Shown one piece after another: positions 24,351-34,512 of a stretch of 64,000 nt of DNA (position 1 is the stretch's first letter; each line of letters starts with the position of its first letter). Location of the stretch: NCBI GenBank assembly GCA_036321105.1, contig JAYEPQ010000004.1:18429859-18493858 (forward strand). Reading direction: 5' to 3'. Position numbers and translations under genes: made by a program. Source of the stretch: Dracaena cambodiana. Taxonomy: Eukaryota; Streptophyta; Magnoliopsida; Asparagales; Asparagaceae. The notes below the pieces were generated by a model, which made no database searches, was not told the DNA's origin, and saw only the letters and a program-made list of their open reading frames with translations.

Positions 24351-25190
24351 TTAAGAATAATATTTCTTCAGAAATTTTTCATTGATTAGCATCATCATCT
24401 GATCACCATGTTGATTGATCAATCAGTATACTCCATTTGAGTAGACCGTCTCTACTATAAATGGGCCCTCCTGCTTTGGCTAGAATTTGCCTTTAGTCTT
24501 ATGTGTTAGAATCATTGTTCGTCTAACTGCTAAGACTAAGCCGCTCACTTTGAAATCTCTTTCTTTCATTTCTTGTTGAAGGCTCGGGATATTCGTGCTT
24601 GATAGAGCTCTATTTGTTGTTGAGCTTTTGAGCGCTTTTCATCCAACGCTTCTAATTTCCGAAGTCGTTGGTTATGTTTTTCTTGAGTGATCATTTTTGT
24701 ATCTAATGCCACCCGAAGAGAAGGAATTTGAATATCCAGAGATAGCACGACCTCACAACCATACACTTAAGAGAATGGTGTAGATTTTGTTGGTGTTCTT
24801 ACCGTTGTGCAATAAGCTCATAGACAAGCTCCTAACTTCTCATTTCAGTCATGCTGGCTTGTAGTGACAATTTTTTTTGCAAAATCTTCACAATGGTTTT
24901 GTTGAATGCCTCTGTTTGGCAATTAGCGGCCAGGTTATATGGAGATGAAAACATGTTCTGTATTCTAAATTTGTCACAGAATTTAGTATAAGCCTTGCTA
25001 GTGAACTGAGGGTCGTTGTCACCGATGATTCGTCTAGAAACACCAAAGCGATAGATGAAGTGGTGTTTCTCTGGACAGAGTCTTCATTGATGTTGCTTTA
25101 CTGATTCGACATCTGGCTTGATATTTAGCCGATGCAAAACAACTTGAGGATCTTAGGGACTTCGGGTTGGTTTCATCACCCATGTTCATT
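24351..25190 (-). pseudogene. Element A integrase remnant (Tat/Ogre type)
   Basis: Minus-strand reading across frames gives RRIIGDNDPQF, FCDKFRIQNMFSSPYN, QTEAFNKTIVKIL (core Asp and Glu), then YGCEVVLSLDIQIPSLRVAL, LEALDEKR and YQARISRAFNKK, and finally AVRRTMILTHKTKGKF, EGPFIVETVYSNG and NEKFLKKYYS before a stop at 24351. This C-terminus (LDEKR, RAFNKK, MILTHKTKGKF) is characteristic of Tat/Ogre-lineage gypsy integrases and ends at the natural pol end. There are several frameshifts and stops. RT and gag are not recognisable upstream. Confidence 0.85.
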
Positions 25191-25519
25191 TAAATCACCT
25201 TGTTTTTGGTAGGCAATTCGCACTGTTCAAAGCGCATGCTCCATTTGGCATTAAGATGTTTGACTAACGCTTCATCTTGAGGAAGAATTAGCTCATCATT
25301 TTCATCTGGAGTCGGGCTGACAGGCATCATGTTCGTAGCCAGCCTGTTGGAGCATACCCCCAGACTGATGTCTGAGTCTTCATCGGGGTTTTCTGTGTTT
25401 AGGCAGATCCCATCATTTATAACCGTAGTATCAGGTGTCATGACATATCACAACTCCCTACTAGTTTTGTGATGATAATCTAATTATTTTCCTTTTGACA
25501 TGAAGGAGCGAAGCATGTT

Positions 25520-25685
25520 TTGACACTTTTTGCCACGTGTCGTGCTCGGCAGATGGGGGTGCACAGGCACAGGCGCGGGCACAGTGCTTTGCAGGTGTGC
25601 CCCATGGGCGTGCATAGTGCCCTTGCGGGTGCCAGTGCATATGCGCATACATCGCTCCATGGGCGCGGGCATTGTCACGCGTCCA
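25520..25685. repeat. GC-rich gcgggcac / gtgcatgcgc block
   Basis: Repeated tggggtgcacaggcac, ggcgcgggcac and catgggcg words in an AT-rich setting. It resembles the GC-rich minisatellites of this element family in composition but uses a different word set. Confidence 0.65.
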
Positions 25686-27789
25686 AATTTAAAATTGATA
25701 TTTAGATGAAGTCATACCTCATTTCTCTATCATTCAGAATAATTTTGGTCAATAATAATAAAACTTAGAGGCTTCCTAATCTCCATCTTTAGTACCATCG
25801 GATAAGATTGCATATGGTCGAACCCTTATAAAGAGATTTTTTTTATCAACTCAGGAAGCAGGGATTTTGATATGTTGGTTAATATTGCCAAGCAGTGGTA
25901 GATAACTGCGACCAATATCAATAAGTTTGCATGATGTTCTTGTGATGCAGGACATGAATGACCATCGATTTGATAGTTACTTGGTAAACCTTTGTCTTTC
26001 TTGAGCTAGTTGAGGTTGAACTTTGAGTGATTTAAGTCTCAATCTATTTGACCCTCAATTTGATGAATTGGAGGCGATAGGAGAAGATTATGCCCCCACT
26101 TAGGCAATCGAAGCATCAAGAGTTTCATCATGGATTCCGTTCGTATTTCCACAATAGTTTTAAAAAGAATATGAGCATCATTCCTGTGATGCAGACATGA
26201 CGGTCGTGAGCCTCACATGAAATTTTAGCTTTTCAGTGAGCTCAAACCTGACGTTATCGTCATATAACTTCGATTTTGAGAGAACTTCAGAAAGGAAGCC
26301 TCTTTCATGTGTCTTATGAACTACACAACCTTGAATATAAGGCTTGTACTTGTAGCCTTGGTTGCATCCTTGAAGATAAGCCCATGTGATGATTTGAACA
26401 CATGAATACCAACTTCAGCCTCCTATGGAGTGAGACATGCGATTGTCATGACAAAGCTCAAATATTATCTGAGACACGAGTATCATGACAAGCCTCACAC
26501 GAAAACTGAAATATGTGAGTGTCATTTTGAACTCTGTATTAAGGCTGAAAAGCTCTTTTGTGAAACCTGGATCAGTTTAGTTGCACTTCTGGATGGATAG
26601 CAAGATGCGCATCTTGCTTGGTTGAGCAAGAATATTTTTAACCGTAAAACTAGAAAGTCTAACTAGTTTTTAGGTTAGCTGAACTTACTAGAAATCTCTT
26701 GTCAAGATTAATGTTTATCTTGGGATAGAGCTCTGTTGGCTTGATTGTTTGCTATGTTGTAAGCCTCACAATGATATGAGGAAATGGGAAAGTCTTGGAA
26801 ACTTCATAGATTTCATACATGGCCCCAATTGAATACTGAATCAATTATTGATGTAGAGGAAAGAAACAATTATTTGGTGATTTAGTTAGCCCGTACCCGG
26901 CTATTGTGTCTTCAGAGACTAGGAAGAGAGCTATCCATTTTTATTTTTGAACTATCTAGATAGTATTGCAGTTTTCCATATTGGCTGTTGCTTGGTTAAT
27001 GGATATAGTCTCATATGGCGGAATCGAACCTAATATTGCTTTGGAGAATTTTGTTCACTTTCCTTATACATGGTAGCTTCTTTAGAATTGTATTTTGAAG
27101 CTGAGTCTGACCGAACACTGTAACTTTGATATGTATGTTGGCTTTGTAACAAATATGAGCCATCTTGAAATACGGACAAGACCCTATCCCCGGGTGAATC
27201 ATGCGAAAGTAAGAGCCTTCCTAAAATATCGGCCATACCCCCTGGGTGGGCCATGCAAGATTGCTCGGATTGCAGGATATGAGAATCATGTACTGAATGA
27301 TTTGTGCAAGGTTGAGCCCTATGTTTGTTTTGGCTCATATGGGCTTAGCCTCTCATCTGATTTGGTCAAGATTGGGCTAAGCCTTATGCATGAGCTGATT
27401 CATACCAGGCTGGCCTCGCATCTGACTGCTTGAGCCTCATAACCAATGCATGCTTCAAAATTTATAAGTGTTTTTTGACGATCTTGAGTCTTTCGTTGGG
27501 TTCAACTTGAGTTTGAGCTTGACTCAATTTCTGTTGCACGAACAGTGAGAGTATCATCATGTAACATAAGTTTTGAATTCTCATCAGAGAAAATTTGATT
27601 GGATATATTTTCAATTGATGTATATGCTGGATATATTTTCTGATATCAAAGATAATTGTTCCATGATAAAACATCTTCCTTTTCTTCGGATGTATTTGAA
27701 TTTGTATATAATATTTGAGTTTGATGTTTTAACCATAATATTTTTTTTTGAATTCTCTTAAGTGATGGATAAATATTACTAATCCAATA

Positions 27790-28235
27790 TAGTTAAATAT
27801 ACTCCTTCGACGAGTTACACGGGAGTCGAGCTACCCGGATAGCTCGCCGGGGGTGCAGGGGGCGACGCGCCCTTGCCGGGGGTGGGGGGGTAGCGCTCCT
27901 AATACAAATATTTTAAAGAGGATTGATTATGAAATTCCTTCAAAAACTAGGGCGATCATTCGCGTGCCTATCGGAGCAACACCTCTTCGCAAAACTAGAG
28001 ATTTGTGTGAGAGGTCGGTGCCAGCTGCAGCATTTTTTTTTGCGCATGCTGGTGCACTTGTGGGGGCCCAGCAGGCTTCGCCTCGCACTGCTGCGCGCGT
28101 GAGGCCCAGCGGGCCCCACCCCACACCTGTGCGCTCTGCAGTGCGCAAGCTGCAACGAGTGCGGGTGCCCAGTGGGCCCCACCGCACTCGTTACTGCACG
28201 TGCAGCTGCGTGCATGGGGGCCACCCGCGCAGCGC
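27790..28235. repeat. GC-rich block with GGGCCCCACC words
   Basis: Contains gctcgccgggggtgcagggg near 27840, and several cagcgggccccacc / gcactcgttgcagc words from 28060 to 28215. Similar words (gcgggccccacc, gcagctgcgggg) recur at 30170-30330 and 30510. Six-frame ORFs here arise from the composition. Confidence 0.7.
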
Positions 28236-28396
28236 GGAAACTTTTTTTTTTTTTTATAAGAACTTGCACATTTTAGAGAGTTCTGCAACTAGCTTCTTTT
28301 GATTTTAGGGATCTTGGCTCCCCTGGAACCCTTTTAAAGGTTGGCCACTCTCTTCGAGAGGCTTTGGAAAAACTTACCCTTCTACATGTCATGTAT

Positions 28397-29040
28397 TTAG
28401 AAGGATTGAAGAGAACTGCTAGTCATTGTCTGGAGCATCTTCAAGTCCCATGACTCTGTATTTGGGTATACAGCAAAACCTATTGCAAATGCAGCCACAA
28501 GCACAATCAACCCACCCTTCATGCATCCGGACCTTCGGGAAATTCTACCCAGAATCATTTTGTAGTGCTGGTCAGCTTCCTTAATGGATGCTTGGTTGCT
28601 GGCATTGGAAGCCCCAGATAGGGCTTGTTCGTTCTCCGCCCTCAGATTCTTAAGTGTCAGCCTCAGAGCATCAGGAGGAGAAAATTTGCCCAAGTAGTCC
28701 TTCCATTCCTCGGAAAATTTCTGAAGAACAGCAACACTTACATCCACGTTGTCCAAGTAAAGTTTCTCCCATTGCTTGTAGTAATCTAGGTTCTGAACCA
28801 AACACCAGATGCATATGTCAAGTTTTCGTTCATTAACTCTCGATTATTTTCTTGCATTGCTTTCATAGTCGAAGGCAAAAGCTGTTGTGATGCCTGCTTC
28901 GTAGTTTTGGTTCCGGGAGAACCAGCAAAGCCCAACTCCTTGAGGACAGGATATATTGCCTCAAACCTCTCTGTAGCCTTGACTCAAGCAGATCGAGCAG
29001 GAACTGTTGCTCTCATCAGCATAATTAGAATAAAAGTGCG
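28397..29040 (-). pseudogene. TMEM214-like (DUF2359) host-gene fragment inside element A
   Basis: The minus strand encodes, in order, MRATVPARSA-stop-VKATERFEAIYPVLKE, GFAGSPGTK, a +1 frame change near 28825, CLVQNLDYYKQWEKLYLDN, SVAVLQKFSEEWKDY, KEADQHYKMILGRISR, then a hydrophobic segment (GGLIVLVAAFAIGFAVY) about 25 residues before the stop at 28397. This matches from memory the C-terminal part of plant TMEM214-like ER membrane proteins (the ATERFEAIYPxLKE, TQNxDCYKQW and GRLSRxxGCxK blocks). One stop and one frameshift disable it. About 210 codons run without a visible intron. It has the same orientation as element A, suggesting capture into the element. The identification needs a database search. 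Confidence 0.65.
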
Positions 29041-29789
29041 CTCTAGCTTTGCTGCATGCACCTTCTGGTCTTGCAGCACGTAAGCAGCAGCTAGAATGTC
29101 AATGACGCCAGCAATCCATCCCTGTGAGGTACTCTTGCGCTCAGCCTTCTCATAAGATGAGAAGTTTCCTCTGGATGCAGTTGTTGTTGCTGCTGCAACA
29201 TTCCATCCTTCAAATAATAAGCCAGGCCTTGGAAGCGGAGAGGAGAGACCTGGCGGCCCTCAACGCTGATCGATAGATCTGCGAGGTCATCGTCACTGCT
29301 GCGGGTCTGTCGAATGAGATGCCGATAGTTTGCCAATTGGGGATTGACACTCTGGCAACATTTCCACTTTCCTTCTAGCATAAGTCTCGCATGCAAATAT
29401 TTTCGTGATAGCAGTTATTGTATAAGTCTAGACAGTGTCATCACTTGAATGGGCTCCTCCAACATCACATAATTTTCGAATTATATGTGAAGCCGAATAC
29501 TTCTCATCTGATGTTCAATATCCGTTAGGAGCAAATCATTCAGTAGGCCCAACAAAGCATGATGCAATTTCAATTTATAGTAGTTGTCGTTGATGCTTAT
29601 CATGTAATCAATCATCCGATCAACTATGACGATATACTGGGGAGAAGCAACATTGTAGCTATGAGTGGCGCACTCCACAAGAGCATGACCAGCGCAATGC
29701 TTGGCCTTACTAGCCCTTCCATGATTAGAGGCCAGCTCCTTCACATAATTAATCAGTTTAGGAGGTCTCCACTTAGCAACTAGAACCAC
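29041..29789 (-). pseudogene. Unidentified coding-like fragments upstream of the TMEM214-like segment
   Basis: Three minus-strand stretches look like real protein rather than random frame: LVAKWRPPKLINYVKELASN to about DLLLTDIEHQ (29780-29490), ANYRHLIRQTRSSDDDLADL (29340-29240), and, in a shifted frame, LFEGWNVAAATT through GWIAGVIDILAAAYVLQDQK (29215-29060). I do not recognise the family. They are broken by stops and frameshifts. They run in the same direction as the TMEM214-like fragment and could come from the same or another captured transcript. Confidence 0.35.
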
Positions 29790-30130
29790 ATGGTCATTGA
29801 CATCTAAGAAACGAAGGAGGTAAACAACGTGAGATATCAGCCGATAAAGCTTAATGAAGTTTATATTTGTTATGTGCTATGTGTTTGTTCAGATGACACT
29901 GTTGTCAAGCCTGAAGCAAAGTGCTAGCATTGATCAAAACTGAGATATTCTTGGGACTCTTTCCTTACCCATCAACCTCACAGGGACTGATTATTGCCGT
30001 ACTATGTCGGTAACTCTGCGGTAGTTGATCGTGTTGAAGCTTTGTGTTAATTTATAATGTATTCTTCATGCACAGGCGAGGCAAAGAATAATAGGCATCC
30101 TTCTTTCTCATCATCATCCTGATCCCCGCA
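29790..30130 (-). other. Element A internal, no gene seen
   Basis: Ordinary mixed-composition sequence with no ORF, repeat or motif that I can support. Confidence 0.5.
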
Positions 30131-30560
30131 GAGAACGCAGCTTCTTCTTTTTTTTTTTTTTTGTTCTGTTTCTGTTGCGTAGCGCGCTGCTGCAGGCGTG
30201 TGGGGCCCAATGGTCGCACAGGTCAGCGCACGCAGCTGCAGGGGCCCAGGGCATGGGCATCACTGCTTTGCCATGTTTTTTTGGCATTTGCGGGTGGCAC
30301 TCTGAGCGCAGGTGGGCCCCGCGCGAGATTGTTTTTTTTTTTTTTCTTTTTTTTTTTTTTTTTGCACGGGGTACCTGCAGGTATCACCCGTGGGTGCACC
30401 CTGCGGGTGCAACCCGCGAGTTTCATGTCTTTGTTTTTTTTGGTGGGGTGCAACACGCAGGTGTTTTTTTTGTTTTCATTCTCTCGCGCCTTGTTCTGTG
30501 CGTGGGGGCCAGCGGGCCCCACCCCCTGTAGAGCGAGCGTTTTTTTTTTGATTTTTTTAC
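30131..30560. repeat. GC-rich blocks with homopolymer T runs
   Basis: Alternates (T)n runs of 8-19 with GC words: ggggcccaatgg, gggccccgcgcg, gcagctgcaggggcccaggg, and at 30370-30425 the ctgcaggtatcacccgtggg / gcgggtgcaacccgcg type found in the family's LTRs. No gene. ORFs across it are artefacts. Confidence 0.7.
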
Positions 30561-30599
30561 AGTAATTTTTCGCATGTTGCTTCTTTTGTAACGTTGAAG

Positions 30600-30739
30600 T
30601 GTATCCGTTGGGTCTTGCGCTTTCTCGGGCGATAGGCGATAATGCCGTATCCTTATTTAGAATCGATAATACTTTTTTTTTTTAGATAGACGATGACGTC
30701 TTGTCTTTTGTTATGGGCGATGAAATCTCATATTTTTTT
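30600..30739. repeat. GGCGATGACGCC-type repeats (part 1)
   Basis: Units gggcgataggcgataatgcc, gacgatgacgtcttgtc and gggcgatgaaatctca are separated by T runs. The array continues after the inverted-repeat element at 31471-31565 and is found again at 41960-42180, always just inside the 5' LTR of this family. Confidence 0.8.
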
Positions 30740-31470
30740 GAGATATTTACATATTTATCCCTTACATCTTTATAAATTATAATTTAGTCCCCCAAATTTT
30801 CATATATAAGATTTAGTCCTCCAAATTTACTAAGTTACTACAATTTAATCTCCATCCCTAACTTCTGTTAACCCAGTTTATTTTTTGACCTGATTTTTCT
30901 ATTTTACCCTTTCTTAATTCTTTCTTCCCTCTTCCTCCTCTCTTCTCCTTCCCTCTTCCTCCTCTCTTCTCGTTTTTTTCATTCTTTCTCATCTCTTCTC
31001 CTTTTCTTTTCCTCCTCTCTTCTCTTTCTCTCTTCCTCCTCTCTTCTCTTTTTCTTCATTCTTTCTCATCTATTCTCCTTCCCTCTTCCTTCTCTCTTCT
31101 CCTTCTCTCTTCCTTCTCTCTTCTCGTTTTCTTCATTTTTTCTCATCTCTTCTCCCTCCCTCTTCCTTTTCTCTTCTCCTTCTCTCTTTCTCCTCTCTTC
31201 TCTTTTTCTTCATTGGGTTCATTGGCTTCCCCTTGTTCTTCTCTTCTATCTCTCCATTCTTCCCTATTTTTCTTCATAGGGGTATTTAAGTCATTTCATT
31301 ATTTAAAAAAAGTAAAAATTAAATTCTACAGTTTATTTGGACGGAAAAACTAACGGAGGGACTAAATTGTAGTAACTTATAGGATTTGGGGGACTAAATC
31401 CTAAATATGAAGATTTTGGGGACTAAATCATAATTTATAAAGATTTAAGGGACAAACCTGTAAATACCCC
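30740..31470. mobile_element. 731-bp inverted-repeat element, MULE/MITE-like
   Basis: Terminal inverted repeats of about 130 bp. Left arm: gagatatttacatatttatc, then atttagtccccc and atttagtcctcc. The right arm is its inverse complement (gggggactaaatcc and ggactaaatcataatttata, then gtaaatacccc). The arms look about 80% alike by eye. The centre (30925-31260) is a tcttcctcctctcttct-type CT-rich repeat with no ORF, so it is non-autonomous. Flanks are T runs, which hide any target duplication. Long arms suggest a Mutator-like origin, but that is inference. Confidence 0.8.
30925..31260. repeat. CT-rich tandem repeat core of the inverted-repeat element
   Basis: About a dozen imperfect units of tcttcctcctctcttctcct with inserted ttcattctttctcat. 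Polypyrimidine on the plus strand. Confidence 0.85.
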
Positions 31471-31628
31471 ATTTTTTTTTGACCGGCGATGACGTCTTGT
31501 CAGTCTTATTGGGCGATGACACCTCACTTTTTTTTGGGCCTTCACCCGGCGATGACGCCTAGATTCAAGCCAGAGAATTTTGACGATTGGATTGCGCTGC
31601 CAAAACTCTCACTATGGTCGCCAATTCT
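31471..31628 (-). promoter_or_regulatory. Element A primer-binding site and TGACG repeats (part 2)
   Basis: The primer site on the minus strand is AATTGGCGACCATAGTGAG (31625-31607), directly after the LTR; it resembles the TGGCGAC-type site used by Tat/Ogre elements. Next in the element direction come gacgatgacgtcttgtc and gggcgatgacacctca units, giving TGACGTC words close to the bZIP-binding consensus. Confidence 0.75.
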
Positions 31629-32353
31629 TGTACACTCGAAAATTGTAGATTTTTTTCATTGAAAATTTACTTTAAAATTACACCAATAAAAAGAAAATTA
31701 CAAAAGAATTTTGAGATACAAGAATGAGAAATGATTGAGTTCGATTCCCTTTTTAATTTCTATGGGATCTAGCAGCGGTGAAGCCTTATTTCTGAACTCC
31801 GTTGACGATCCGAGCGTCACGTCGTTTGATTTCTTCGGCACCAAACTTCGACCGGAGGAGAAGGGGAGGGAACTTCGCTCTTGGGATTTTTCATCTCCCA
31901 TTTTCTCTTTGTTTTGGACTCTTCTCTATGAGAATTTCTCTGTTCTGGAAATTCTGTCCCTCCTTTTTCTAAGAATTTCTCTCTTTTTAATTCCATGAGA
32001 GTTGTCCACATCGTGAGCGAAATTTTCGTAAAACTGAATTACCCACGATCGGAAAACACCCCACAAATAACACCACGTATCATCCGCGGCACCTCGCAGG
32101 TGCAACCCCATGGTTACAACTCGCGAGTGCTACCCCGTGGTTGCAACCCGCGGGTGCTACCCGTGGATGCAAACCTGCGAGTGTCACCCGCGAGCGGCAC
32201 CCCGTGGATGCTACCCGCGGGTGCACCTCGCGGGTGCAACCCGCAGGTGCACCCCGCGGGTGCAAGGTGCATGCCGAGGGTGGCACTCCCTTCTTTTCTC
32301 TTTTTTTTTCTTTTCTTTCTTTATTCTTTCTTCTTCTTTTTTTTGTGTCTACA
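31629..32353 (-). repeat. Element A 5' LTR
   Basis: 725 bp, minus strand TGTAGACACAAAAAAAAG...CGAGTGTACA. It has a GC-rich CCGCGGGTGCAACC block at 32090-32285. It is paired with 4105-4788 and longer by 41 bp, mainly within the repeat block. The flanking ttctg is the target duplication. Confidence 0.87.
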
Positions 32354-32358
32354 TTCTG

Positions 32359-33789
32359 AAATGCTTGAAGGGACTAAATTAATTAAAAAAAAAGGAGATT
32401 ACATTAAGGTTGCATTTGAATGATTTACTTTGGATATCATAGTTATAGTTTTTTTTAATAAATAAATAATGTACAAGGGTTTAGTAAATCTTGATATTTA
32501 TTGACAGTTTTGTTTTGCTTGAAAAATTATAAAATTAAAATAGAAAATTAACTATTTGCATAAAAAAATAAAATTATGAAATTTAAAATTTCTATTCCTA
32601 AATGTAGATTTCAAATATCATGACTTTAGAGGATTTTCGTAATCTTTTTGTCATCCAAACATTCATCTAGAAAATATAATAAAATGATTTTTTTCTCCAA
32701 CCTAATCAAAATCATATAAATTTGTGATAACATGGATATCCAAAAACAACATAAGCTATCATAAGCTAGCAGGAACTGGGAAAATATGAAAGACAGACTA
32801 TGGTGACAACAAACTTTTTCTATTCTCGAAGCACTGTTCATATTCAACACTGCAAGGCTTTTATTTTCATAACATGTACTCTAATCATTAAAAATTGGAC
32901 ATGACTGGTATGCAATATTACACTCAAATGATGAGTGCTTTTTTTTTGAGCATATGATATTATGTTGTAGTTTGCTGCATTTATTAAAATGAACATTATT
33001 TGATAAGCAAAATTTCATCACTGTTTTTGAAAGTGAATGCAATAAATATTGTTTATTTGTTTTCCCATTATAAAAACTATAATTGGTTCTATCATAATTC
33101 AGGACGAACTACAACAGTTTGTTATGCAACAAACACAGGAGGTCAACCATATATGACTAATGATGAGATTTTGATTCATACTCTGAAAAGAAATCAGATT
33201 ATGTCCGTGGAAAAAAGCAATAGAAAAACCTCCAAGTAAAATGACAAGACAAGATATGGAAGAGCAAGTACAGACAACTGTTATTGAAATCAAAGATTCA
33301 CTGAGAGATGAATTTGTAGAAGTCAAGAATCCAATGAGAATGGAGTTTGAAGAAAAAAATTAGAGAGGTACAAACTGAAATTCGAATTCAGATACAAGAT
33401 GAAATAAAGTCACAGATTCGAGCTGAAATACAAACTGAGTTCGATTCAATGCTTCAAGAATGTATGACTGTTTTTTTCAATTCTGTGCAACCATCCAAAT
33501 TTAATTGTTTTGTGGTTATTTGATATTATTTAGTATTTGGACATAAACTATTTATTTTTTGCAATGGTGAGCTTATTTAACATTGGAACAAAACTGTTGA
33601 ATATTTGTAATGTACTTAAATATGTTATTTTATATGCATGTTTATATTATTATTGGGCTTGTCGATTCAAATATTTTGTTGATAATATGTTATTAAATTA
33701 AATGTGATTGTTATTAGATCAGCTATGATTATATTTAATGGACTGTGATTACTGTAAATATGATGATATTTGTATTTGTAATATATGTT
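32359..33789 (+). pseudogene. CACTA element body with decayed transposase-like tail
   Basis: Resumes the CACTA element after element A. At about 33095-33520 the plus strand encodes RTTTVCYATNTGGQPYMTNDE and, after frame changes, charged repeats such as EQVQTTVIEIKDSL, RDEFVEVKNP and IQIQDEIKSQIRAEIQTEF. These fit a coiled-coil tail of a plant En/Spm-family transposon protein. It is interrupted by stops and reads only as a relic. The rest (32359-33090 and 33530-33789) is AT-rich with no supportable gene. Confidence 0.5.
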
Positions 33790-34512
33790 GTTACAAAAAA
33801 TGTATGTTAGTGATATGCGTCCTGTGTTGTCACTGAAAAAAAATTTAGTGACAAATTTGTTCTCACTAAATCAACTTTTAATTGACAATTACTGTGAGTA
33901 AATCTCTTCTTTAGTGACAATTTTCTAGTATTGTCACTAAAAAATATATATGACGACAAACATTGTCACTAAAAAGGATAGTTAGTGACAACAACGACTG
34001 TCACAAAATATATTTTTAGTGACAACATATATCGCATGTCACTATACATCTTTCATGACAACAAAACTTGTCACAGAAGAGGATATTACGTAATAGCATG
34101 TATGTTTTTATGAAAATAGTATATCGTCACATAATATATATGGTGACCATGACCGTTGTCACGGAAGAAAGAGTTTTAGTGACAATAAATACTGTCACAG
34201 TAGGCACTTTATAGTGACGAGATTTACTTGTTATGTATTGTATACGGTGACAATTGCCGTTGTCACGAAAGGCAGACATTCAGTGACAACAGATATCATC
34301 ACAGTAGAACTTTATGGTGACAATTAAATAATGTCACTAAACAAAGATTTTTTGTGACGAGATCATAAAGTTGTCATTGATGGCATTCGCAATGGATGTA
34401 TACGTAATAATTAAAGGTTATCATGAAAGTCGTAACTAAAAAGTTTTAGTGACAACAATCATGCATTTAGTGACGACTTTTCTTGTCACGAATTTTCTGT
34501 TTTCTTGCAGTG
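33790..34512. mobile_element. CACTA right subterminal repeats and terminal inverted repeat
   Basis: More than twenty gtgacaa / tgtcac(t) motifs in both orientations in about 700 bp, ending tttcttgcagtg at 34512. Its inverse complement is CACTGCAAGAAAA, the standard CACTA terminus. The three bases after it (aat) would be one side of the 3-bp target duplication. The partner end lies left of the window. Confidence 0.85.

Larger units (their letters stand above)
25191..28396 (-). other. Element A internal region, unassigned
   Basis: The minus ORF at 25190-25441 is in the position expected upstream of integrase, but I cannot assign it to a domain. A GC-rich block lies at 25520-25685. From about 25960 to 27430 there are weak repeats of catgacggtcgtgagcctcac-like and gccatgcaagattgctcgg-like words (27170-27260 holds two about 54-bp units). 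A second GC-rich block starts at about 27790 and runs to 28230. No gene is supportable. Confidence 0.5.
4100..32358 (-). mobile_element. Element A: Tat/Ogre-type Ty3/gypsy retrotransposon, minus strand, with nested insertions
   Basis: LTRs lie at 4105-4788 and 31629-32353, both with TGTAGACA at the minus-strand 5' end and a TGTACA-type 3' end. Target-site duplications are atctg (4100-4104) and ttctg (32354-32358), four of five bases matching. The primer-binding region next to the upstream LTR reads TTGGCGACCATAGTGAG on the minus strand, and a purine tract (GGAGGGGGTTA) precedes the downstream LTR. Only an integrase fragment remains of gag-pol (24351-25190). The core is interrupted by element B (6380-23769) and a 731-bp inverted-repeat element. 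It also contains host-gene-like segments. Without element B it would be about 10.9 kb. Clade placement is inferred from the integrase C-terminus. Confidence 0.85.

Noticed and set aside
27095..27433. 112-aa plus and 102-aa minus ORFs
   Set aside because: No domain; the region has about 54-bp repeat units that keep frames open.
27853..28302. 149-aa plus-strand ORF and three overlapping minus ORFs
   Set aside because: All frames are open because of GC-rich composition; no domain.
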